A DNA stretch of 6,517 bases, from assembly GCA_038224615.1 (NCBI GenBank), contig JBBRFH010000202.1:1-6517 (forward strand), in the 5' to 3' direction. The number at the start of each line of letters is the position of its first letter. Within the stretch, counting starts at the first letter, position 1. Position numbers and translations under genes: made by a program. This stretch comes from JBBRFH01 sp038224615 (GTDB lineage: Bacteria; Planctomycetota; Phycisphaerae; Tepidisphaerales; Tepidisphaeraceae). This document shows positions 1 through 5,989 of this stretch, piece by piece. The notes below the pieces were generated by a model. That model made no database searches. It was not told the DNA's origin and saw only the letters and a list, made by a program, of their open reading frames with translations.

Positions 1-177
1 CAACTCCTCCGCGAGATCAACGTCGCGCTCGCCAAAGTCCAGGACGGCAGCTACGGCCTGTGCGAAGGCACCGGCAAGCCAATCTCCAAGCCGCGACTCG
101 AAGCGCAGCCGTGGGCCCGCTTCTCGATCGAACACGCGCGGGCGTTGGAAAAGCGCATGTTCCGTCGTGCGTTCTGA
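1..177 (+). CDS. DksA/TraR-family protein, C-terminal part (5' end outside window)
   Basis: The open frame runs in from the left edge and ends at TGA 175-177, giving 58 visible residues. It matches the C-terminal zinc-finger region of DksA/TraR proteins: YGLCEGTGKPI, then RLEAQPWARFSIEHA and a basic helical tail ending MFRRAF. DksA binds RNA polymerase through the secondary channel and tunes initiation with ppGpp. Classical DksA has four zinc cysteines spaced C-x2-C-x17-C-x2-C. Here the equivalent fragment positions are C21, T24, S42 and H45, so only one cysteine is kept and tetrahedral zinc binding is unlikely. The fold around it (the G-Y-G turn and R-L-x-A-x-P) is preserved, so it looks like a zinc-free variant and not a decaying gene. 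I recall similar zinc-poor forms in planctomycetes. The coiled-coil tip that contacts polymerase lies outside the window, so its regulatory activity cannot be judged. Confidence 0.8.
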   Translation, partial: QLLREINVALAKVQDGSYGLCEGTGKPISKPRLEAQPWARFSIEHARALEKRMFRRAF

Positions 178-222
178 TCGGATTTGGCGCGGATTTCAAA
201 CAATGGTGTGGGAATCGCGCGG

Positions 223-312
223 TTGTCATCCCGAGGTACTCCGAAGGATCTGCTCGCAACCTAAGGCGTCCTACGGTGCCAGTAGATCGTTCGGAGTACC
301 TCAGGATGACAA
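223..312. repeat. Imperfect palindromic (REP/MITE-like) intergenic repeat
   Basis: The left arm at 223-251 begins TTGTCATCCCGAGGTACTCC. The right arm at 284-312 is its reverse complement at 27 of 29 positions; the mismatched pairs are 232/303 and 246/289. The 32-bp centre continues the symmetry imperfectly. As RNA or single-stranded DNA it would form a long hairpin. Its opening TGTCATCC(C/T)GAG resembles a class of dispersed intergenic repeats I remember from many bacterial genomes. I see no transposase frame inside and no convincing target duplication at the ends. It lies between the DksA-like gene and lspA, where it could stop read-through or stabilise the upstream mRNA end. Confidence 0.85.
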
Positions 313-333
313 ACAGCGCATCGAGCGATACGC

Positions 334-347
334 GCGATTGAAATCGC
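334..347. promoter_or_regulatory. Short perfect palindrome upstream of lspA (possible operator)
   Basis: GCGATT and AATCGC are separated by two bases, giving a 14-bp dyad that ends 18 bp before the preferred lspA start. It is too tight for a good RNA hairpin, so if functional it would more likely be a protein-binding site. A chance occurrence is quite possible in GC-rich DNA. Confidence 0.2.
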
Positions 348-365
348 AGTTATGATGTGAGGACG

Positions 366-929
366 ATGAAAGGATCGTTGAGGTCGCCCGCCGCCTGGGC
401 CTGCTTACTGACACCGCTGCTGGCCGGACTCGCGTTCGACCTCTGGTCAAAGCACGCCGCCTTCACTCGGCTTGTCGTCGGCAGCGGGCTCGACGGACAG
501 GGGCGATACCAGGTCATCTCGGTCGAATACGACTTCATCCCCGGCTTCCTCCGCTTCTACGCCCACGTCAACTACGGCGCGGTCTTCGGCATCGGCCAAG
601 GCCAACGGCCGCTTTTCCTGCTTGTCTCCCTGCTGGCGATTGGGTTGCTTGGCTACCTCTTCGCCCGCTCGGGCAACCAGCGTTTCTATCAGATTTTGCT
701 GGGCATCCTGTTCGGCGGCGTGCTGGGAAACCTGTACGACCGCATGGTCTTCGGCTACGTGCGCGACATGATCTTCGCGTTCCCCGACTGGCAAATCTTC
801 CCCTGGATCTTCAACATCGCCGACAGCATGCTCTGCACCGGCGTCGGCGGGATGTTCATCTACTCACTGTTCAAGCGCGAAGCCCCGGCCGACGAGCCGG
901 CCACTGACACCGCTCCCAAGAGCGACTGA
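366..929 (+). CDS. lspA: Lipoprotein signal peptidase (signal peptidase II)
   Basis: LspA is an inner-membrane aspartyl protease that removes signal peptides from diacylglyceryl-modified prolipoproteins. Numbering from an alternative GTG at 357 (190 aa), the family motifs appear in order: FDLWSK (27-32) at the end of the first membrane segment, NYGAVFG (72-78), GGVLGNLYDR (120-129), VRDMI (135-139) and FNIADS (152-157). The catalytic pair should be D137 and D156, with N125, D128, R129 and N153 as conserved partners. Four hydrophobic segments fit residues about 12-30, 84-104, 110-127 and 150-172. The C-terminal tail is charged and Pro/Ala-rich. The usual V-V-D is V-R-D here, placing an arginine beside the catalytic aspartate. 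I prefer ATG 366 because GAGG lies just upstream (359-362, spacing 3); GTG 357 has no visible ribosome site. Length (187 aa) is normal or slightly long. ribD follows after 13 bp. Confidence 0.95.
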   Translation: MKGSLRSPAAWACLLTPLLAGLAFDLWSKHAAFTRLVVGSGLDGQGRYQVISVEYDFIPGFLRFYAHVNYGAVFGIGQGQRPLFLLVSLLAIGLLGYLFARSGNQRFYQILLGILFGGVLGNLYDRMVFGYVRDMIFAFPDWQIFPWIFNIADSMLCTGVGGMFIYSLFKREAPADEPATDTAPKSD

Positions 930-942
930 TACTGCTACCACC

Positions 943-1980
943 ATGCTGAGTACTCTCGATGAATCCCTGCTCCGCCGCGCCTTGCGACTGGCGATGAACG
1001 GACGCGGGCGTGTCGAGCCGAATCCGATGGTCGCCTGCCTCCTCGCCCATCCGGACGGGCGCGTGATCGGCGAAGGCTATCACGCCCAGTTCGGCGGCCC
1101 GCACGCCGAGCCGACGGCACTCGCGGCCTGCACCGAAGACCCGCGTGGATCGACGGCGTACGTCACGCTCGAACCGTGCTGTCACCTGAACAAGAATACG
1201 CCCCCGTGCGCGCCGCGGTTGATCGAGGCAGGCATCGCGCGCGTCGTCATCGGCTGTCTCGATCCGAATCCCGACGTGAACGGCAAGGGCGTCGCCATGC
1301 TCCGCGACGCCGGCATTACCGTCGAGCCCGTCCCCGAACCGCTAGCCTTCGAGTTCCGGCAACTCATCGCGCCGTTCATCCTCCAGCAACAGCAGCATCG
1401 CCCGTACGTCACGCTGAAGTGGGCGCAGGACGCCGGCGGTCGCGTCGCAGACGCCGGCGGAAGACCCGTGCGCATTTCGGGCCCGGAATCGACGCGCGCG
1501 GTCCATCTGCTCCGCACGCGCAGCCACGCGATCGGCGTCGGCGTCGGCACCGTCATCACCGACGACCCGCGACTGACAGTGCGCCATGTGCCGGTGATCA
1601 ACGCGCCGATCCGCATCATCTTCGACCGCTCCGGCCGAACGCCGAAGACCGCTCAGCTTCTGACCGACCGCGGGCCAGCGACGCGAATCGTGAAATCGCT
1701 GGACGAGCTTTCCGACCTACGGGGCAAGCATGTGTTGATCGAGTCGGGACCGACACTCGCGACAGCGCTGCTGCCGATTGCGGACCGGCTATGGGTGATC
1801 CAATCGCCGAACCACATCGACGCGGTCGACGCGCCACTCGCGCCGGCAGTCCCTGATTACTACGAGCCTACCGGCGAAGTGCGGCTTGGCGATGACGTTG
1901 TCACGGAGTATCTGAACGCCCGCGCGGCGTCGTTCTTCGCGCCTGTCCCGAGCGCGGACCTGATCCTGACAGCGCCATAG
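943..1980 (+). CDS. ribD: Riboflavin biosynthesis bifunctional deaminase/reductase RibD
   Basis: RibD performs two steps of riboflavin synthesis: deamination of 2,5-diamino-6-ribosylamino-pyrimidinone 5'-phosphate, then NADPH-dependent reduction of the ribosyl side chain. The deaminase domain (about 1-145) is clear: EPNPMV (25-30), the HAE zinc/catalytic motif (H54, E56) and EPCCH...TPPC, with C79 and C89 as the other zinc ligands. Their spacing is 10, one more than in the common CCHxGxTPPC form. The reductase domain (about 152-320) starts RPYVTLKWAQ and keeps VGVGTVITDDPRLTVR (199-214). It departs from consensus elsewhere: the usual S-x-D-G segment reads DAGG (163-166), and the usual EGG reads ESG (267-269) after a shortened linker. 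At 345 aa it is slightly short for the family. I see no strong ribosome site before ATG 943, which fits translational coupling to lspA 13 bp upstream. Deaminase function looks secure; reductase function is likely but less certain. Confidence 0.93.
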   Translation: MLSTLDESLLRRALRLAMNGRGRVEPNPMVACLLAHPDGRVIGEGYHAQFGGPHAEPTALAACTEDPRGSTAYVTLEPCCHLNKNTPPCAPRLIEAGIARVVIGCLDPNPDVNGKGVAMLRDAGITVEPVPEPLAFEFRQLIAPFILQQQQHRPYVTLKWAQDAGGRVADAGGRPVRISGPESTRAVHLLRTRSHAIGVGVGTVITDDPRLTVRHVPVINAPIRIIFDRSGRTPKTAQLLTDRGPATRIVKSLDELSDLRGKHVLIESGPTLATALLPIADRLWVIQSPNHIDAVDAPLAPAVPDYYEPTGEVRLGDDVVTEYLNARAASFFAPVPSADLILTAP

Positions 1981-1985
1981 CCCGG

Positions 1986-2065
1986 TGCCACGGTTTGCGG
2001 TACGCCGCAAGCCGTGCTGTGAACGCCTGGACGGCACGGCTTGGCGCGCACGCCAAGCCGTGGCA
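1986..2065. repeat. Pair of inverted REP-like hairpins between convergent genes
   Basis: Two 32-bp arms (1986-2017 and 2034-2065) are inverted copies of each other at 26 of 32 positions, separated by 16 bp. Each arm is itself a hairpin. The first has a 12-bp stem, 1989-2000 with 2005-2016, one T-G pair and loop TACG. The second has a perfect 12-bp stem, CACGGCTTGGCG 2035-2046 with 2051-2062, and loop CGCA. Two facing REP units of this kind match the architecture called REPIN or BIME. The element fills most of the 105-bp gap between the ends of ribD and the GTPase gene, so it could block convergent transcription or protect both 3' ends. No T-run follows either stem, so it is not a classical intrinsic terminator. 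Confidence 0.85.
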
Positions 2066-2085
2066 ATCAACGCCGAGAAGTCATA

Positions 2086-3807
2086 TCACGCGGCCGCGCG
2101 GTCGTCGTCACCGAGGCCCGCGATGCGGTCACTCAGGCTCTGCAGTTTCTCAACGTGCAACCGCAGCGGCATCAGCAGTGAATCCGTCCACGCCAGCACG
2201 ACGGCCGCCGGGTGACGCGCATCGGTGGCGTGGGCGAGGGCGCGGTCGATGCGCCGGTACGCCATCCAGCGCAGCCACAGCCACAGCGCGACGAAGTAGA
2301 TCGCCAGCAGGCCGACCGACTGAATCAGGTAGTTCGCGCCCAGCACGTTAACGATCGTCAGCACCGTCTCGCGCGTCATCGCGACGATGTCTCTCTGCAG
2401 GACGATCTCCAGGACTGGCTGGACGATCGGAAACCAGAGCGCGACGCCGATGGTCAGAACCGGCGCGATGATGCGCGTCAGGATCGACGGCTTGCCGAGC
2501 GTCTTTTGCAGGCTGATCCGGTGCGCGTCGATCGCTGACGCGAGGCGTTGCTGAAGCACGCCGGCCTCCTGCTGGGCAATGTTTTGTTCCCAGAGTTTTT
2601 CGTTGGCGTGCAGTTCAAGCAGCATCGGATCGCGCTGGACGAGGTCGGCAAAGACGCCGCGAATGTGCTGGCCGAGATCGCGGCCGGCGATGGGCTGGTC
2701 GGTCCACGCCTCGCCACCGCGCGAGCGGATCGCCGACAGCGCCGGGCCGAGCACGGCATCGAGCACGTTGACGATCGGCCAGTACGACAAACGCGACCGC
2801 ACCGCCGGCTCGATCACGCTGCCGCGCGTGGTCGCGTCGGTCGCGAGACGGCGCGTGACCTGGTCGACCATGGGCTCGGACAGCCGCGACAGCACGAGCG
2901 ATTCGGCCTCATCGAGCAGTCGCTTGGCGGCCGACAACCGGTCGTCGACGCGTTGCTGCAGCAGCCAGTTCTTCAGCGTCCGCTTTTGCTGCCGGCGTGC
3001 GAGGCGGCGTGCGTGAACCAGCGAGGTCGTCGAGCGCTCGGCCAGCACGGTCGATCGCAGCGCATCGAGGTCGAACGCTTCCTCATCGGACCCGGCGACG
3101 CTGTTGACCGCAAATACCCGCGGCGGTTGTTCAAGCCCGCACGCCCGCGCGACACGACGGCCGTAGTCCTGCGTGAGGTCGGCGACGGCGTCGTCGCCGT
3201 GGCGCCGGGCGAGTTGGTCAGCCTTGGTGACGACGAACAGAAAATTTTCCGCAGAGTTCCCCGCCGCCACTTTCGCCAGCATCTGCAGGGGCTGGGCGTC
3301 GGCATATTTTTCGACGCTCTGCACCCACACGGGAAACAGCATGTGCCGAAGTAATCGCCGAGTGACGTCGGCGTGGGTCGTCCATACGCTGTCGATGTCC
3401 GGCAGGTCGAGCAGCACGCGACGCCGCGCGTGGGCGATGGTGTGGGTGACGATCTCGAACCGCCCCGCCGCCTCGCGCTCGAGGATGGCTCGGGCCGCCG
3501 AGACGTCCGATTCGTGTACGAATGCCAGGGCTTTGGCAGTGCCTTCGCCATGTGCCGAAACTGCCGCGATGGGCTGTTCGAGCAGCGCGTTGATGAGGCT
3601 GCTCTTGCCCACGTCCTTGCCGCCGATGACGCCGATGAGGTAGATCGAATCGTCTTGGCGCGACTGTAGCGTCGGTGCCGCTTCGTCCGCCCAGTGCGGC
3701 GGCGCGGCGCCGGTGAGGGCGGTCACCTCGTCGATCAGTTGTCGGTCCGCGGAGTCGTCGGCAGGGTCCACATCAGGAAGCTTGCCCGGCCTTGAGCGCA
3801 CTTTCAA
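2086..3807 (-). CDS. Membrane-anchored P-loop GTPase of unknown function
   Basis: The protein has 573 residues. The GTPase domain (about 55-260) shows a P-loop GGKDVGKS (62-69), a candidate switch I threonine in GEGT (T90), DLPDID (134-139) at the switch II position, TKAD (194-197) as base-recognition motif and NSVAG (235-239) as G5. It is followed by a long, mainly helical, charged region (about 260-440). Two hydrophobic segments near 444-470 and 493-517, joined by a short stretch, come next, then a polar tail. This order of G domain, helical stalk and membrane hairpin recalls dynamin-like and Era-like membrane GTPases, but I cannot assign a named family. The switch II DxxG glycine is replaced by aspartate (D137), which may alter hydrolysis. 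I chose TTG 3807 because GGAG lies 7 nt upstream; GTG 3801 and GTG 3771 are alternatives. The gene overlaps the end of tlpA and is probably cotranscribed with it and purF. Confidence 0.85.
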   Translation of the reverse strand: MKVRSRPGKLPDVDPADDSADRQLIDEVTALTGAAPPHWADEAAPTLQSRQDDSIYLIGVIGGKDVGKSSLINALLEQPIAAVSAHGEGTAKALAFVHESDVSAARAILEREAAGRFEIVTHTIAHARRRVLLDLPDIDSVWTTHADVTRRLLRHMLFPVWVQSVEKYADAQPLQMLAKVAAGNSAENFLFVVTKADQLARRHGDDAVADLTQDYGRRVARACGLEQPPRVFAVNSVAGSDEEAFDLDALRSTVLAERSTTSLVHARRLARRQQKRTLKNWLLQQRVDDRLSAAKRLLDEAESLVLSRLSEPMVDQVTRRLATDATTRGSVIEPAVRSRLSYWPIVNVLDAVLGPALSAIRSRGGEAWTDQPIAGRDLGQHIRGVFADLVQRDPMLLELHANEKLWEQNIAQQEAGVLQQRLASAIDAHRISLQKTLGKPSILTRIIAPVLTIGVALWFPIVQPVLEIVLQRDIVAMTRETVLTIVNVLGANYLIQSVGLLAIYFVALWLWLRWMAYRRIDRALAHATDARHPAAVVLAWTDSLLMPLRLHVEKLQSLSDRIAGLGDDDRAAA

Positions 3808-4354
3808 TCGACTGCTCCAGCCGCGACTCCATATCCGCCGGGTCCGACGTGTCAGCGGCGTGGATGATCCCGCGTGCGTCGATCACAAAAAGCTGCGGCA
3901 GATACTGGACGCCGTAGCGGTAGCCGACCTCGGTTTGCTCGTCCATCGCGACGACCGGCACAGGTGTCGCTGTTTTCTGTTCGGCGAAGAATTCGCGAAC
4001 CCGCGCCGGCGACTCGCCGAGATTGACGGCATAGATCAGGACGCCGCGATCCGCGAATTTCCGCGCGATCGCCTGCGTCGAGGGCATGGTCTGAACACAA
4101 AGCGGGCAATAGGTCGCCCAGAAATCGAGGACGACGACCTTGCCGCGCAGGCTCGACAGCTTCACCTCACCGCCGTCGAGCAGCGGCAGCGTGAAATCAG
4201 GTGCCGGCTGGTTGACCAGAAAATGCGCCGGCAACCCCGCGCCCGAACTGCGCCCAGGCGTGTTGCGGCTGATCGCGACGGCCAGCACCGAGCCGACGAT
4301 GATCGCGATGAGCAGCATGCCCAAAGTGCGTGCGATTTGTTGTTTGCGGGCCAT
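3773..4354 (-). CDS. TlpA/ResA-type membrane-anchored thioredoxin
   Basis: This 193-residue protein has a basic N-terminus and one hydrophobic segment (about 10-29), an uncleaved anchor or signal peptide with no lipobox cysteine, then a thioredoxin-like domain. Visible motifs are APDFTLPLLDG (51-61), LRGKVVVLDFWATYCPLC with redox pair C83/C86, and the cis-proline loop YLPQLFVID (P153). Such proteins reduce or isomerise thiols on the outer face of the membrane, for example during cytochrome c maturation, or act as AhpC/TSA-like reductases. The CPLC dipeptide and absence of cytochrome genes here leave the substrate open. ATG 4354 is well supported: an in-frame stop (TGA, 4363-4361) lies three codons upstream. 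A GGAGG sits at 4368-4372, with a long 13-nt spacing. The gene starts 36 bp after purF and its end overlaps the GTPase start. Confidence 0.92.
   Translation of the reverse strand: MARKQQIARTLGMLLIAIIVGSVLAVAISRNTPGRSSGAGLPAHFLVNQPAPDFTLPLLDGGEVKLSSLRGKVVVLDFWATYCPLCVQTMPSTQAIARKFADRGVLIYAVNLGESPARVREFFAEQKTATPVPVVAMDEQTEVGYRYGVQYLPQLFVIDARGIIHAADTSDPADMESRLEQSIESALKAGQAS
3815..3818 (-). promoter_or_regulatory. Shine-Dalgarno supporting the TTG start of the GTPase gene
   Basis: On the minus strand GGAG stands 7 nt before TTG 3807, inside the tlpA coding sequence. No comparable site precedes GTG 3771, which is closer to the tlpA stop. This motif therefore favours the longer product and a 35-bp gene overlap. 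Confidence 0.4.
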
Positions 4355-4390
4355 GATGGATCATACGCCTCCGCCGCCGGCGCGGATGTG

Positions 4391-5857
4391 TTACGGGAAC
4401 ATCCGCAACTGCTCGCGCTCGAAGGTGAACTGCGTCTGCGGGTGGTCGACGGGGATCTTGTACTGCCCCGTCCAGCACGCGGTACACGTGTCTTTCTTGG
4501 GGATCTTCGTCGACGCCAGCATCCCTTCGAGCGAGAGGTACTGCAGGGTGTCGACCTCGATAAACTCGCGGATTTCGTCGACCGTCCGCCCGTGGGCGAT
4601 GAGCTGCTGCGGCGTCGCGAAGTCGATCCCGTAAAAGCACGGATGCCGGATGGGCGGGCAACTGATGCGGAGGTGGATCTCGGTGGCACCGGCGCGACGC
4701 AAGGCCCGCATCTTCGAGCGCGTCGTGGTGCCGCGGACGATCGAGTCATCGACGACGATGAGACGCTTTCCCTTCACCAAATCGCTGATGATGTTGAGTT
4801 TCAGATTGACCGCACGGTCGCGCGCTTCCTGGTTGGGCAGGATGAACGTCCGGCCGACAAAGCGGTTGGGGACGATCGCCTCGAGGAACGCGATATTCGA
4901 CTCTTTGCTGTATCCGAGCGCCGCGGTTCGGCCGGAGTCGGGCATGGGGATGACGCAGTCGGCGTCGACGTGCGATTCCCGCGCCAGTTGTCGACCGAGC
5001 TCCTCGCGGACGCGCTGCACGTTCACGCCGAAGACGTTGCTGGCGGGGTTCGAGAAGTAGACGTGCTCGAACACACAGCGCGCGCCTTCGTTGGCGGCAT
5101 CGGTGAAGAACCGGCTGGAAATGCCTTTGTCGTCGAGCGTGACGATCTCGCCGGGCTCGACGTCGCGGACGAACTCCGCGCCGATCGCGTCGAACGCGCA
5201 CGTCTCGCTGGCGACGACGTATTGCCCTTCGGGCAACTTGCCGATCGACAGCGGGCGGATGCCCCACGGGTCGCGGGCGGCTTCGATGCGGTCGGGAAAG
5301 AGGAACAACAGGCAGAACGCGCCCTGCAGATGCCGCAGCACATGTGGGAGCGGGTCGTGCTTTTCCACATGCGACGGCTTGGCGAGCAGGTGGACGATGA
5401 TCTCGGTGTCGGTGGTGCTCTGGAAGATATGCCCGTGTGCTTCGTACTCTTCGCGGAGCAACTGGGCGTTGATCAGATTGCCATTGTGCGCGACGGCGAC
5501 CGGGCCCATGCGGTACTGGCGGAGCAGGGGCTGGGCGTTGCAGAGCTTGCTCGATCCGGTCGTCGAATAGCGAACATGACCGATCGCGCCACGCCCGGCG
5601 AGTTCTTCCTTCAGCAGCCGCGCCGGAAAAACCTGGCTGACCAGGCCCATGCCGGTGTGGCCGTTCAGATCTTTCCCATCAGTGACGGTGATGCCGGCCG
5701 ATTCCTGCCCACGGTGCTGTTGCGCGAAGATACCGACAAACGTGATCTGCGACGCCATCGGCGTCCCCCACACGCCGAACACCCCGCACTTTTCCTTCTT
5801 TTCGTACGACTCGTAATCGGCAGGCAAAACAGGAAGGCTTACAGCCATAATGCGCAT
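4391..5857 (-). CDS. purF: Amidophosphoribosyltransferase (glutamine PRPP amidotransferase)
   Basis: PurF catalyses the first committed step of purine synthesis, making phosphoribosylamine from PRPP and glutamine in the cytoplasm. Using ATG 5857 the protein has 488 residues. The class II glutaminase domain begins at KCGVFGVWG, with nucleophile C24 and partners R96 (HVRYSTTG), N125-G126 (HNGN) and D150. The 23 residues before C24 are a propeptide that must be removed. The phosphoribosyltransferase domain carries the PRPP loop VVDDSIVRGTTT (368-379). Cysteines C261 (ARCVFEHVYF), C407 (HPCFYG), C458 and C461 (TCTACW) match the [4Fe-4S] ligands of the Bacillus subtilis type, so this is the oxygen-sensitive iron-sulfur class and not the E. 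coli class. The frame stays open upstream to 6247, but those codons cross repeats and the divergent gene and have no PurF character. ATG 5848 is an alternative start, and neither has a clear ribosome site. It appears to head the purF-tlpA-GTPase operon. Confidence 0.96.
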   Translation of the reverse strand: MRIMAVSLPVLPADYESYEKKEKCGVFGVWGTPMASQITFVGIFAQQHRGQESAGITVTDGKDLNGHTGMGLVSQVFPARLLKEELAGRGAIGHVRYSTTGSSKLCNAQPLLRQYRMGPVAVAHNGNLINAQLLREEYEAHGHIFQSTTDTEIIVHLLAKPSHVEKHDPLPHVLRHLQGAFCLLFLFPDRIEAARDPWGIRPLSIGKLPEGQYVVASETCAFDAIGAEFVRDVEPGEIVTLDDKGISSRFFTDAANEGARCVFEHVYFSNPASNVFGVNVQRVREELGRQLARESHVDADCVIPMPDSGRTAALGYSKESNIAFLEAIVPNRFVGRTFILPNQEARDRAVNLKLNIISDLVKGKRLIVVDDSIVRGTTTRSKMRALRRAGATEIHLRISCPPIRHPCFYGIDFATPQQLIAHGRTVDEIREFIEVDTLQYLSLEGMLASTKIPKKDTCTACWTGQYKIPVDHPQTQFTFEREQLRMFP

Positions 5858-5898
5858 GGTAGACGGATCGCCATGTTCGATCAAACGGAGAAGGGAGA

Positions 5899-5989
5899 GA
5901 GGCAGAGAGGCAGAGAGGCAATGAGTCGATGAGGCGGACCCAAACCCGCGCGCCCTCTTTCCCTCATTGCCTCCGTGCCTCCGTGCCTC
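5899..5989. repeat. Inverted repeat block upstream of purF
   Basis: The arms at 5899-5925 and 5963-5989 are each 27 bp and reverse complementary at 23 positions, separated by 37 bp. All four differences fall where the left arm uses the GAGAGGCA unit and the right arm the CGGAGGCA unit, so both arms are runs of one 8-bp unit in opposite orientation. The block begins about 40 bp upstream of purF. If transcription starts beyond it, it would form a long stem in the purF leader. Confidence 0.8.

Noticed and set aside
223..312. Insertion sequence end or complete transposon
   Set aside because: The element is about 90 bp with no coding capacity, and I see no target-site duplication at its edges.
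351..356. TATGAT as a sigma-70 -10 box for lspA
   Set aside because: No acceptable -35 hexamer lies 16-18 bp upstream, and the start codon would fall almost on the transcription start.
1176..1856. A 226-codon plus-strand frame overlapping ribD
   Set aside because: It is a shifted frame inside ribD with extreme Arg/His content and no motif.
1986..2065. Classical Rho-independent terminator
   Set aside because: The stems are strong, but neither strand has the required T-run immediately after a stem.
2548..3354. A 268-codon plus-strand open frame opposite the GTPase gene
   Set aside because: The GTPase frame has ordered motifs and membrane segments. The opposite frame has low-complexity Arg/Gln/Val composition and no domain.
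3713..5932. A 739-codon open frame on the plus strand, antisense to tlpA and purF
   Set aside because: It lies opposite two clearly identified genes. Its product is rich in Arg, Asp, Gly and Val with no recognisable motif, as expected from antisense frames in GC-rich DNA.
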